Below are positions 7,202 to 14,800 of a stretch of 42,653 bases of DNA, one piece after another. How positions within the stretch are numbered: position 1 is the first letter of the stretch; every line of letters begins with the position of its first letter. Both the position numbers and the translations under genes were made by a program. The stretch comes from Acd1 sp049973945 (GTDB taxonomy: Archaea > Thermoproteota > Thermoprotei_A > Sulfolobales > Sulfolobaceae): positions 1-42,653 of the forward strand of contig JBMFJH010000013.1 of the NCBI GenBank assembly GCA_049973945.1. Reading direction: 5' to 3'. Under the pieces are notes generated by a model. It was not told where the DNA came from. It worked only from the letters and a program-made list of their open reading frames with translations, and searched no databases.

Positions 7202-8044
7202 ATGAAGATCAGACACCGCCATGACCGGATGGTAGCGAATAGTGCCCAAGAATACGCCACGGGCGGCCCCCTTATCGATAACATGATCTCGGTGATCAAG
7301 GACGTGAACACTGTGCTTTCCTACTTCCCTTATCAAGTGGCTAGGGGGAGCATACTCGTTGAGTCCCCCGACGGGGCCAGGCAGTTCGTTCCCACAATTA
7401 CTATAAGGATAAGGAGGTTCCTTATCTTCAGCTTCCAGGACACCTTTAAGGTTCACGTGAGGAAACTGAACGAGCAGGCTTACGTCTATACCCTGACCTC
7501 CGACTTGGGGAACACCATAGAGGTCTTCATCGGTGTGGCTCACGAGAGGGGTAGCGGGGGGCCGGAGATTAAAGTGAGCGCCGTCTACAATGGACAAAAG
7601 GCCTGGGTGATAGAGAAGTTCATAGACGAACTGGTGAGGATCCAGCCCGAGAGGTTGAAGGAGGCGGCGAAGCGGGCGAGCGCCCCGGCCGTGCCGGCCA
7701 CGCCGCCACAGGCCGGAAAAATTGACCTGAGCAGAACGGCCATCGTATCCAGGATAATCATGAAGTCCAGGCTTGTAGAGCAGGCCGAAGCGAGTATTCG
7801 GCCGGGCCAAGCACTGGACGTGATAAAGGAGCTGGTGTGGAAGTACTCCAACAAATACAAAGGGATCTACGTCTCGGGAGTCTCAGAGAACACTATCTTC
7901 AGGTTGCTCTTCCTAAACGGCGAGCTGGCGGGCGTCTACGTTAATTATGGGGGGCAGTTTACGTCGGACTTGAGGGCCCTGAAAGGGCTGTCCGGGACCT
8001 TCAGAGTAAACGTATATGTATCCCTGACGCCGGAGATACTTTGA
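7202..8044 (+). CDS. Unknown conserved-looking protein, operon partner of the flavodiiron-type protein
   Basis: About 280 residues from ATG 7202 (the GTG at 7199 directly precedes it), with GGAG at 7191-7194 and a strong TATA (GTATAAAAAATA) near 7168-7178. It has no membrane segment. Three parts can be seen: an N-terminal alpha/beta region (to about 130) containing basic beta-strands such as ITIRIRRFLIFSFQDTFKVH; a short Ala/Pro-rich linker near 160-170 (SAPAVPATPPQAG); and a C-terminal domain ending in SENTIFRLLFLNGELAGVYV and a beta-rich close. The last domain resembles small sensory/dimerisation folds in which a 'gene product displays input state', but I cannot assign a family. It ends 13 nt before the flavodiiron-type gene, so both act together, perhaps in oxygen or redox sensing. 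Confidence 0.7.
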   Translation: MKIRHRHDRMVANSAQEYATGGPLIDNMISVIKDVNTVLSYFPYQVARGSILVESPDGARQFVPTITIRIRRFLIFSFQDTFKVHVRKLNEQAYVYTLTSDLGNTIEVFIGVAHERGSGGPEIKVSAVYNGQKAWVIEKFIDELVRIQPERLKEAAKRASAPAVPATPPQAGKIDLSRTAIVSRIIMKSRLVEQAEASIRPGQALDVIKELVWKYSNKYKGIYVSGVSENTIFRLLFLNGELAGVYVNYGGQFTSDLRALKGLSGTFRVNVYVSLTPEIL

Positions 8045-8057
8045 AGGGTGAGTTGAG

Positions 8058-8840
8058 GTGAAGGTCTACGAACCGTACGTGATTTACGAGGGCGAGGGCC
8101 ACAAGTTCGTTTGGCTGGGCTTGGACGCTAGCGAGGCTGAAAAGGGCATCCTGACGAACCAGTACCTGATAGTGCACAAGGGCTACGGAGTACTTCTAGA
8201 CCCAGGGGGCTACTTCGTCTTCGAGAGGGTCTTCGAGAACGCCGCGAGGTTCGTCAAGCCCGAGAACATAGTCGCGGTCCTTTACTCTCACCAGGACCCC
8301 GACGTGATAGGTAGCCTGAACCTCCTAATAGACGTCGCCCCCAACGCAAAGTTCTACGTCTCCGCCTTGTGGGAGAGGTTCCTGCCCCACTTGGGCGCCG
8401 AGGTCCTGGACAGGATAATAGAGATCCCCGACAGCGGTACTGACATTAAGATTACGGAGGACTTCCGCGTCAAGGCCGTCCCCGCACACTTCATGCACTC
8501 CCCCGGGAACTTCCACTACTACGACCCTATTTCCAAGGTCTACTTCTCTGGGGACTTGGGGGCTGCGGTCTTCAAGGACAAGTGGTACCTGATAGTGGAG
8601 GACTTCGATGAGCACGCGAAGTTGATGGAGGAGTTCCACAGGAGGTACATAGCGTCGAAGAGGGCCATAGAGTTCTGGCTGAAGCTGATAGAGGGTTTAA
8701 AGATAAACGTGATCGCCCCCCAGCACGGTGCCATATTCGAGGGAGAGAACGCGAAGAAGTTCCTGAACTGGTTAAGGAGTTTGGACAAGGTCGGGGTCGA
8801 CAGGTTGGAGGAGATAGTCCAGGTCAAGAAGGTGGCTTGA
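8058..8840 (+). CDS. Metallo-beta-lactamase-fold protein of the flavodiiron (ODP) type, no flavodoxin domain
   Basis: 260 residues, only the diiron half of a flavodiiron protein. The order of motifs is that of the ODP family: LTNQYLIVHKGYGVLLDPGG, SHQDPDVIGSL (the HxExDH equivalent, here H-Q-D-P-D-V), PAHFMHSPGNFHYYDPISKV with metal-binding His, YFSGDLGAA with the bridging Asp, and IAPQHGAIF with the last His. In place of HxExDH the second ligand is Asp and the last His is Val, so the metal site is modified. ODP proteins without flavodoxin reduce or sense O2 or NO, or act as signalling input domains. GTG start 8058 follows GGTGAG; cytoplasmic. The upstream unknown gene is its likely partner. 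Confidence 0.8.
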   Translation: MKVYEPYVIYEGEGHKFVWLGLDASEAEKGILTNQYLIVHKGYGVLLDPGGYFVFERVFENAARFVKPENIVAVLYSHQDPDVIGSLNLLIDVAPNAKFYVSALWERFLPHLGAEVLDRIIEIPDSGTDIKITEDFRVKAVPAHFMHSPGNFHYYDPISKVYFSGDLGAAVFKDKWYLIVEDFDEHAKLMEEFHRRYIASKRAIEFWLKLIEGLKINVIAPQHGAIFEGENAKKFLNWLRSLDKVGVDRLEEIVQVKKVA

Positions 8841-9004
8841 TTTCCCGGTCAGCCCGCTGAAAGGTTCCTCACCCTTTCGGCTTCCGGGCACTCATCACCC
8901 TTCAATGAGAGCCCTTGCCTCCGATTTAAATTCTAATTCAGGGATCGAAGGAACAAACGTCGAGCTGTCGCTGAGTGGGAAGGGCTCCCGCGCTCTACCG
9001 ACGC

Positions 9005-9995
9005 TCAAATCACCTGGATCACCGACTTCCTACCACCGTACTCCATATGGACGGCACAGGCCGAGCACGGGTCGAAGCTCCTCACCACCCTTAGGGCGTC
9101 TAAACCGGTTACCTCTACCTTTTCGGTGACCTTCTGGCCCACGATCGACCTCTCCACGGGGCCTCCGTTGGGGCTGAAGTTCCTGTCCGTCGGGGTCACT
9201 ATTTGGTAGTTCCTCACGCTCTCCCCCTCTACCACCAGCCAGTGGGCGTTCCCTCCCCTCGGGACGTCGTGGGCGCCTACTGCCAGCCTGTACTTCCTCC
9301 TTCTAGGCAAAGGCTCCGTGCTCCCCTGCGGGACTTCGAGGTTCAACACGTACTCCTTGAGGAGGGCGACGGTGATTACCCTCGCGAACGTCCTCTCGAT
9401 CACGTCGTTCCCCCCGGCTCCCACCTGTAGCCCAGGGCCTCCACTTTGCCCCTCCTCAGCCTGAGGGAGTACAGCCTCGCCAGGTCTCCAGTAGCGGGCT
9501 TCCACCCTCCCTGCTACTCTATTATGGGCAGGAAGTCCCTCGAGGCGAACTTCACCTTGGCCTTCTTGTTCCAGGGGCGGAACTCGCTGAGCGGGTTACC
9601 CGCTCGTCCGTCTCGAACTCCTTCTGCCGGGGCTCGTAGTTCCCTCCTGGTATCTCCCTGACGCCGAGGAGGATCCTCGAGGGCCTGGTCTCCGTTAGCT
9701 CGCCTCCCCTGATCAGGGCCGGAGGGACGAACCTCCTGTCTGCCCAGTAGTCCATCTCCTCGTAATCCGCGTTGTACTCCTGTCCTTCTAAGAGGCCGTA
9801 GGTCACGAAGTCCTCCTCGACCTTCTTGTAGACCCCAGAGCAGAACTCCCTGAGCTCGGCCATGACGTAAAGGAGCTCCTCGACCTTCCTGTCAACCTCG
9901 GGATCCCTGACCGAAATGCCCCACGGCTTTAGGGACAGGGGCCGTCTCGGGACAGCGTCGCGATGAAAGAGGGAGAGTGTGCTAATATATACCAA
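9005..9995 (-). pseudogene. [NiFe]-hydrogenase large subunit, decayed (N-terminus lost, frameshifts, stop)
   Basis: The C-terminal nickel-binding block is clear: RSFDPCSACAVHMEYGGRK, i.e. DPCxxCxxH followed by a 13-residue tail, the peptide that is normally clipped during maturation. Further upstream, HLVVEGESVRNYQIVTPT-like and RDPEVDRKVEELLYVMAELR segments are also typical. The reading needs two −1 repairs: one in C3 at 9599-9601 (giving NPLSEFRPWNKKAKVKFASR) and one in C6 at 9410-9415 (giving GGNDVIERTFARVITVALL). In the repaired frame there is still a TAG at 9514-9516. The first nickel motif (RxCxxC) and roughly the first 250 residues are missing; sequence similarity stops near 9960, next to the vapB promoter. 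The product cannot be functional as it stands. It lies directly beside the sulfur reductase operon. Confidence 0.85.
9982..9991 (+). promoter_or_regulatory. TATA box of vapBC
   Basis: CTAATATATACC, centred about 27 nt before the GTG at 10014. It fixes the vapB start: the longer open frame from 9963 would begin upstream of the promoter. The box lies within the antisense of the truncated hydrogenase gene. Confidence 0.55.
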
Positions 9996-10013
9996 TTCTG
10001 CGTATACATTAGT

Positions 10014-10238
10014 GTGTCAGACGTAATAAGCGTAAGGGTCAAGAGGGGGCTTAAGCAGAGGGCCGAGGAGCTGGGGATAAACGTTAGGGAAGTCGTCGAG
10101 AAGGCCTTGGAGAGGGCCATAGAGGAGAAGGAAAGGGAGGAGTTGAGGGAGTTGGCCAAGGACATAAAGGAGCTGATGAAGGGCGTAAGCGAGGAGGAGT
10201 GGGCCGAAGTTATAAGGAGGGGCAGGGACGAGAGGTGA
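10014..10238 (+). CDS. VapB-type antitoxin
   Basis: 74 residues from GTG 10014 (VSDVISVRVKRGLKQRAEEL). The N-terminus is a ribbon-helix-helix/CopG-like DNA-binding unit: one strand (VISVRV), then two helices. The rest is a long, highly charged helix (ERAIEEKEREELRELAKDIK) that would wrap the toxin. The start follows a TATA box by about 27 nt, so it is leaderless. The stop TGA shares two bases with the GTG start of the PIN-domain gene, the standard arrangement of VapBC operons. Such proteins repress their own promoter together with the toxin. Its insertion point coincides with the lost N-terminus of the hydrogenase gene. Confidence 0.85.
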   Translation: MSDVISVRVKRGLKQRAEELGINVREVVEKALERAIEEKEREELRELAKDIKELMKGVSEEEWAEVIRRGRDER

Positions 10239-10636
10239 AGGCTGAGGGTTATCTGTTTGACGCCTCAGCGGTATACCCCCTGTTGGATTACATCGATAAG
10301 GTTGACATGAGCAAGGTTTACGTCCTAGACCTCACCTTATACGAGGTGGGCAACGCGATATGGAAAGATCACCACATCCACGGTAAAATCAGAGACCCCT
10401 GCAGGCTGGCCGAGCTCTTCCACGCGTTACTCAGGAAGTTCAACGTAATAAGGGATTTGCCGATGCGGGAAGTGATGAGGGTCGCGGTTGAAAAGGGCCT
10501 AACGTACTACGATGCGTCCTACGTCTTCGCGTCGGTCAGCAATGGCTTGACGTTGGTCTCCAACGACAGGGACCTGCTGGAGAGGGGCGGTGCGATGCCC
10601 TTTAAAGAGTTCGCGAAGAGGCTTAAATCCCTTTGA
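10235..10636 (+). CDS. VapC-type PIN-domain ribonuclease toxin
   Basis: 133 residues. PIN motifs: the first acidic residue in GYLFDASAVYPLL (FDAS), then TLYEVGNAIWKD (Glu in the TxxEVxNA motif), then YYDASYVFASVSNGLTLVSN with the D-x-x-Y and the TxD-like SNDRDLLERG. These give the four acidic residues of a Mg-dependent RNase. VapC enzymes usually cut tRNA or rRNA and are held inactive by VapB. I chose GTG 10235, which overlaps the stop of vapB and has GGAGGGG about 16 nt upstream; a longer frame from 10199 would overlap vapB by 40 nt and lacks PIN features. Confidence 0.88.
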   Translation: MKAEGYLFDASAVYPLLDYIDKVDMSKVYVLDLTLYEVGNAIWKDHHIHGKIRDPCRLAELFHALLRKFNVIRDLPMREVMRVAVEKGLTYYDASYVFASVSNGLTLVSNDRDLLERGGAMPFKEFAKRLKSL

Positions 10637-10760
10637 TGAGCCTCTAGGTCTTCCCTTAGTCGCTTCTTTAACGGCATTGATAGCCGACACGCCATAACGG
10701 CTAATCTCGGCCTTTCTCAGAACTGCTTGAGTTCTCACCCTTAAGGAGGAGCTCGAACCC

Positions 10761-10790
10761 TGAATGTCGCGGACTAGACCTTGACATTCA
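10761..10790. repeat. Inverted repeat downstream of the sre operon
   Basis: Perfect 8-bp arms TGAATGTC and GACATTCA with a 14-nt loop, 32 nt after the stop codon of sreE, followed (in sre direction) by a short T-rich stretch further upstream in the window. It may protect or end the sre mRNA, or mark an old insertion. It also lies 3' of vapC. Confidence 0.35.
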
Positions 10791-10821
10791 TGTAAAACCC
10801 CTCTCGAAATGGGTTGAGCTT

Positions 10822-11370
10822 CTATTGGGAGTTCTCCTGGCGATTTGAGAGCTCCTCGCTTACCTCCTCGACGAACTCCTTCAGGGCCTTGCCGAGGAGG
10901 AAAGTGTACTTCCCGTAGTTGTTCGCCATGATGTCCTCAGCGAGCTTGGGCGCCCAAACGAGGAGGTGCCTCGCGAGGAATTCCTCTGCTACCTCGTTTT
11001 GTCCGGCGAAGAGGAGGAATGCGACGAACTCGAGCTCCGTGGCGATGTGGTCGGGCATCTCCCTTTCCGGGTTAAGGCCGTACTGCGCGTAGAGCCTAAG
11101 GAGGTCTGCCACTACTCTGCCGTATATCGTTCCCTCCCTGTACCAGGACTCGTAGGGCGGGCACTTCAGGCCGCCGTAGTCGTTTATCAGGCACCTGGTG
11201 AACTCCGTCGCAAGCGCGTCCCTATTCTCGTTCTCTAGAATCTGAAGTATTTCCGCCACCGTGGGGTAGTATTTCCTGTCCTTAACCTTCTCGAGCAAGC
11301 CCTTTGCCTTGTCCTTGTACCTTACCCCCATGAATAAGTAGCTGAAAAGCTTAAACTCCTCCCACCTCAT
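10822..11370 (-). CDS. sreE: SreE, TorD-family chaperone for the molybdenum subunit
   Basis: 182 residues, mostly helical, as in the TorD/DmsD/NarJ family that binds the signal peptide of molybdoenzymes and guards cofactor insertion before Tat export. The pattern MRWEEFKLFSYLFMGVRYKD at the start, an EMPDHIATELEFVAFLLFAG segment (the family's E-PDH-S-ELEFM motif), and a helical end are characteristic. It overlaps the end of sreD by 20 nt, so it is translationally coupled. In Acidianus ambivalens the last gene of the sulfur reductase operon encodes this chaperone. It is the last gene of the operon here too. Confidence 0.85.
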   Translation of the reverse strand: MRWEEFKLFSYLFMGVRYKDKAKGLLEKVKDRKYYPTVAEILQILENENRDALATEFTRCLINDYGGLKCPPYESWYREGTIYGRVVADLLRLYAQYGLNPEREMPDHIATELEFVAFLLFAGQNEVAEEFLARHLLVWAPKLAEDIMANNYGKYTFLLGKALKEFVEEVSEELSNRQENSQ

Positions 11371-12778
11371 TCGGATTCCTCCTCGGCCTGAATTTGACCT
11401 GCGTCCCGAAGAACTTCGCGTAGGCGTACTCCGCCCTGTGGGTCGGGCACCTCTCCAGCCACTCGTCCTCTATTTCTTGGCCCTTCTGTCTCATGATCTT
11501 CTTGACTAGGTTAAGGCTCTTCCTGGAGCCGACGACCGCTCCGCAGACCCTGCACCTGACCAGCTCGTCCCTCGCGAGCTCCTTAACGCCTAAGGAGGGA
11601 CTCACAGGCCTCAACACCTGGATGGCCTTGACTCCCTGAGTTCCGCAGGACGAACCCTCGGGGCAAACGTTGACGCAGACTTTGCACCCTATGCATTTGT
11701 TGGGGTCGAACAACAGTCTGGTAGAGTCCTTCGAATACTCGATGCGGAGGGCGTTCGTCGGGCACCACTTGGCGCAACTCTCGCACATCGTACACGCTTC
11801 TGGATCCACAACAACGTCGTACACCAGCCCAGGCAGGGGATGGCCTAGGCTCTCAAGGACTAACTTCCTAGCTTCGGCCTTGTTGGCCAGAAACCTGTAC
11901 GGCTTGACCGAGATTTCCTTCGCCTCCTTGGGCTCCACCTTCGCTTCGGGCGAGACGAAGGAGAACCCTCCAACAACCTCGTTCAGTTCCTTAGCTATAG
12001 ACTCAAGATCCTTGAGGTTCTTCGAGAGCTCGCAACCTGGGCACCTCAGCTCCACCTCTCCGGAGGCCCTCAGGATGACCAGGTCGACGGGAGAGAGGCC
12101 TGCAATGCAGGGTAGCTTAATCGAGTTCCCCTCGTCCTTATAGCAGGATATTACCTTCTTACCCTTGACCTTCCCGAGCTCAAAGACCGCGTTCTGTGAG
12201 AAGGAGGGGAACTGGATGGCGCTCAGCGGGCACGCCGAAACGCAGAGGCCGCAGGAGGTGCACTTGGCGTAGTCTATGGAGACGCCCCTGGCTTTGTCTA
12301 CACTTACGGCCCCGTAAGGGCAGGACTCCTGGCACAGCGTGCACGCCCTGTATAACCTGCACATGTCGGCGATCCAAACTGGCCTGTCGAGCCTATCGAC
12401 GACCTTCTTTACCTCACCTTTCAGGAGCTCCCTTCTGGTTACAGGGAGGGCCATCTCTTCCTTAGGGGCCAGGTCGGCCGTCCACGCGTTCTCCAGGACC
12501 CTCTTGTTTAGCTCTACAGCTTCCTCTCCCCATGAACTGTCGACTACCCTGACGAGCAGGGGGTTAAGGCCAGCCCTGAGGGCGGCTTCCCTGTAGAGCT
12601 TAACGTGCTGTTCGTCGTATTTGCCCACGAGGACTACAGCCTTAAGCCCCTTCAGCGCATTAGCCAACTCGTTTGGGTCACAGGTGTTTACCCCGTCGCC
12701 GGGGTTATGAACACAGGAGTGTCTGACGACGTCTACTTTAAGCTTGACGAGCGGGGAGGAGAAAAAACCGGTTGACAT
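11351..12778 (-). CDS. sreD: SreD, polyferredoxin-like subunit of sulfur reductase
   Basis: 475 residues. The N-terminal part (to about 125) has no cysteine clusters apart from HSCVHNPGDGVNTC. Two dicluster ferredoxin units follow: CRLYRACTLCQESCPYGAVS with CTSCGLCVSACPLSAI (about residues 140-195), and CTMCESCAKWCPTNALRIEY with CIGCKVCVNVCPEGSSCG (about 330-380). Each CxxCxxCxxxCP group ligates a [4Fe-4S] cluster. A last CRVCG...CPTH region could hold another metal. There is no signal peptide, so it is cytoplasmic. In the Acidianus sre operon this gene is of unknown role but conserved; it may pass electrons or assist cluster assembly. Start ATG 12778, 16 nt after sreC. Confidence 0.82.
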   Translation of the reverse strand: MSTGFFSSPLVKLKVDVVRHSCVHNPGDGVNTCDPNELANALKGLKAVVLVGKYDEQHVKLYREAALRAGLNPLLVRVVDSSWGEEAVELNKRVLENAWTADLAPKEEMALPVTRRELLKGEVKKVVDRLDRPVWIADMCRLYRACTLCQESCPYGAVSVDKARGVSIDYAKCTSCGLCVSACPLSAIQFPSFSQNAVFELGKVKGKKVISCYKDEGNSIKLPCIAGLSPVDLVILRASGEVELRCPGCELSKNLKDLESIAKELNEVVGGFSFVSPEAKVEPKEAKEISVKPYRFLANKAEARKLVLESLGHPLPGLVYDVVVDPEACTMCESCAKWCPTNALRIEYSKDSTRLLFDPNKCIGCKVCVNVCPEGSSCGTQGVKAIQVLRPVSPSLGVKELARDELVRCRVCGAVVGSRKSLNLVKKIMRQKGQEIEDEWLERCPTHRAEYAYAKFFGTQVKFRPRRNPNEVGGV

Positions 12779-12793
12779 AACTTAAACCCTTCG

Positions 12794-14095
12794 TTACTTG
12801 AATATAAGCAGGCGTTTCGGCTTCTCCTCTTCCTCTAAGGGGAGCAGTAGCACTCCTAGCGTGTAAACGCCCAGGAAGAAGAGGGTGCTTCCTAGGAACC
12901 AAACGAAGGCGTAGGGCGAGACCGAGAACGGGAGCAATGAGTACTGTTGCACCCCGTTGAAGTCGCTCCTGAGCTCGTAGACCCAGGTCGATCCCGGCGG
13001 GCTTACCGGGGAGACGCTGTAGTACCAAGATATCGCCTGCGGAACTACGTCTACTATGAGGACTAGCGAGAACCAGCCCACTATCGCCAATATTGAGGAG
13101 ACGAACAGCAGGCCTTTGTTGCCCGTCCTGTAGGAAGCGTAGTATAGGAACGCTGGGAGGACTACCCCTGCCAGGACTACCCCGCCGAGGAATACAGCGC
13201 TCCAGTTCCCGTACAGCATAAGGTTAGCCCAAGGATAGGTTTCTGGGTTGGTAGAGGCTATCCACATCCACCACATTATCATGAATCCTACAGCTATCGT
13301 GACGAGCAGGCCGTCCCTGGCAAGGGTTCTGATTACCTTCTTGTCGTTATTGGGGTCTGCCCCGCTTCCGGCCGGCACGTGGGGCTTGGATAGCCATGAG
13401 TAGAGCGCCGTAAGTATCGATATCGCGGCGATTCCCGAATAGAGGGAGCCGGCCACGAAGAGTATTGGAATTAAAGCGCCGAACTCGATGACCCAGGTAG
13501 ACAGGTAGCCGAACACGGCACCGAGGTTGGCGTCCAGTATCAGCTCCGTAGCGATGGCGTAGAACAGGATCGCCGGCATCAGAGAGCGTGCCAACCTCAC
13601 TAGGGAGTTCTCCTTCCCGGACTTCTCCAGAATCATGGCCACAATCTCTAGTATAATAGCTATTCCCACCAGGACGTACAGGACTCCGTTCCAGGCTATC
13701 CTCGACGTGTCCCTGAAGCTCAGGTAAATGTAAACTGCTGCAGCGGGCTTGAAAGCGGAGGCGAAGACCATTATGATACCGGGTATGATAACAGCTAGGG
13801 CCAGCCACTCGTTCCTTAACTTGATCTTGTCGAAGGGGTTGTTCTCCTTGTGGTTGAGGTTAAACAGCTCGTACAGCGAGTTGTAGGTGCTTATTCCTGC
13901 ACCCATAACGCCGAAGAACACGTATCCTATTACCAGGAGCCCCCACGGTATGGGCTCGTCGTTGGGTTCGGTGAAGGTGACGAAGCCCTGGAACCAGTTG
14001 AACGGGTCGAAGCTCATTCCGTATAGCATTAGCCCTCCGCCTATGAGGATGAAGACAATAGTCCAGGCGATTAGGGCGATCTTCCTGGCATTCAT
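12794..14095 (-). CDS. sreC: SreC, NrfD/PsrC-type membrane anchor of sulfur reductase
   Basis: 433 residues with about ten hydrophobic segments, the first at MNARKIALIAWTIVFILIGG. Features of the NrfD/PsrC family include a conserved first-helix region followed by a loop with Glu/Asp, and the YGNWSAVFLGGVVLAGVVLP helix. The protein carries no haem ligands of cytochrome b type that I can see. It holds the complex in the membrane and oxidises quinol, passing electrons to SreB. ATG overlaps the stop of sreB by 4 nt (ATGA). Large extramembrane loop (about 370-400) is longer than in typical PsrC. Member of the operon that continues into sreD. Confidence 0.88.
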   Translation of the reverse strand: MNARKIALIAWTIVFILIGGGLMLYGMSFDPFNWFQGFVTFTEPNDEPIPWGLLVIGYVFFGVMGAGISTYNSLYELFNLNHKENNPFDKIKLRNEWLALAVIIPGIIMVFASAFKPAAAVYIYLSFRDTSRIAWNGVLYVLVGIAIILEIVAMILEKSGKENSLVRLARSLMPAILFYAIATELILDANLGAVFGYLSTWVIEFGALIPILFVAGSLYSGIAAISILTALYSWLSKPHVPAGSGADPNNDKKVIRTLARDGLLVTIAVGFMIMWWMWIASTNPETYPWANLMLYGNWSAVFLGGVVLAGVVLPAFLYYASYRTGNKGLLFVSSILAIVGWFSLVLIVDVVPQAISWYYSVSPVSPPGSTWVYELRSDFNGVQQYSLLPFSVSPYAFVWFLGSTLFFLGVYTLGVLLLPLEEEEKPKRLLIFK

Positions 14096-14787
14096 TGGCT
14101 ACCACCTCCCGGGGCGTTAGGGGCTTTGTTAAACACGTAAAATACCTTGGGCTGGACGTTTAGTTGCGGGTTCAAGACTATTGCTTGACCCGTGTTGACC
14201 AGTATGGACACCTCACTCTTCGGGTCGTCGAGACAGCCGAAGACTCTCGCTCCGCCCACACAAGTCCTCACGCAGGCTGGCGTGTACGTGCCTTCTGGGG
14301 CAGTCCCGTAACAGAAGGTGCACTTATCGACGTGCGGGACCACGTGGATTAAGCCCTCACCGTAGTACTCCTTGGCCTTCTGTATGTCCTCGTAAGTGTA
14401 GAAGTACCTCGCCCCGAACGGGCAGGCCTCGATGCAGTAGAGGCATCCCAGGCACTTATACTCGTCCACCACGACTATCCCTCCGTCTACGATTTGCGTA
14501 GCCCCAGTGGGGCACACGTAGTAGCACGGCGGGTGCTCGCACTGCATGCACAGCCTCGGCACGAACATCCTCTGTGTGTCCGGGAAGAACCCGACCTCGA
14601 GGTCCTCCACGTGGGTTCTCCATAGCTGCTTCCAGAACGGCGTCTGGTTCTCTATCGCGCATGCCGCGGTGCACGCCATACAGCCCAGGCACTGGTCTAC
14701 CTTGACTACGAAGCCCCACTTGCTACACGGCTTAGTGTTCCCGAAAGCCTGGAAGGGGGAAGTCTGGGAGTTTTGGGTAACGGACAT
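14092..14787 (-). CDS. sreB: SreB, four-cluster iron-sulfur subunit
   Basis: 231 residues from ATG 14787. I prefer it to GTG 14811 because an excellent GGAGGTGA sits 6 nt upstream. Four cysteine groups are seen in the order of DmsB/PsrB proteins: CLGCMACTAACAIEN; CMQCEHPPCYYVCPTGA; CLGCLYCIEACPFGARYF; and CTFCYGTAPEGTYTPACVRTC. They hold four cubane clusters that form the electron wire from SreC to SreA. The third-cluster group with its four-residue CTFCY...CVRTC spacing is family-typical. It has no signal sequence of its own and would be carried out with SreA by the Tat system. Confidence 0.9.
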   Translation of the reverse strand: MSVTQNSQTSPFQAFGNTKPCSKWGFVVKVDQCLGCMACTAACAIENQTPFWKQLWRTHVEDLEVGFFPDTQRMFVPRLCMQCEHPPCYYVCPTGATQIVDGGIVVVDEYKCLGCLYCIEACPFGARYFYTYEDIQKAKEYYGEGLIHVVPHVDKCTFCYGTAPEGTYTPACVRTCVGGARVFGCLDDPKSEVSILVNTGQAIVLNPQLNVQPKVFYVFNKAPNAPGGGSQ

Positions 14788-14792
14788 ACCCG

Positions 14793-14800
14793 TCACCTCC
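14793..14800 (-). promoter_or_regulatory. Strong Shine-Dalgarno site of sreB
   Basis: GGAGGTGA lies between the sreA stop and the ATG at 14787. It decides the sreB start and shows that internal operon genes use Shine-Dalgarno initiation, while first genes look leaderless. Confidence 0.6.
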
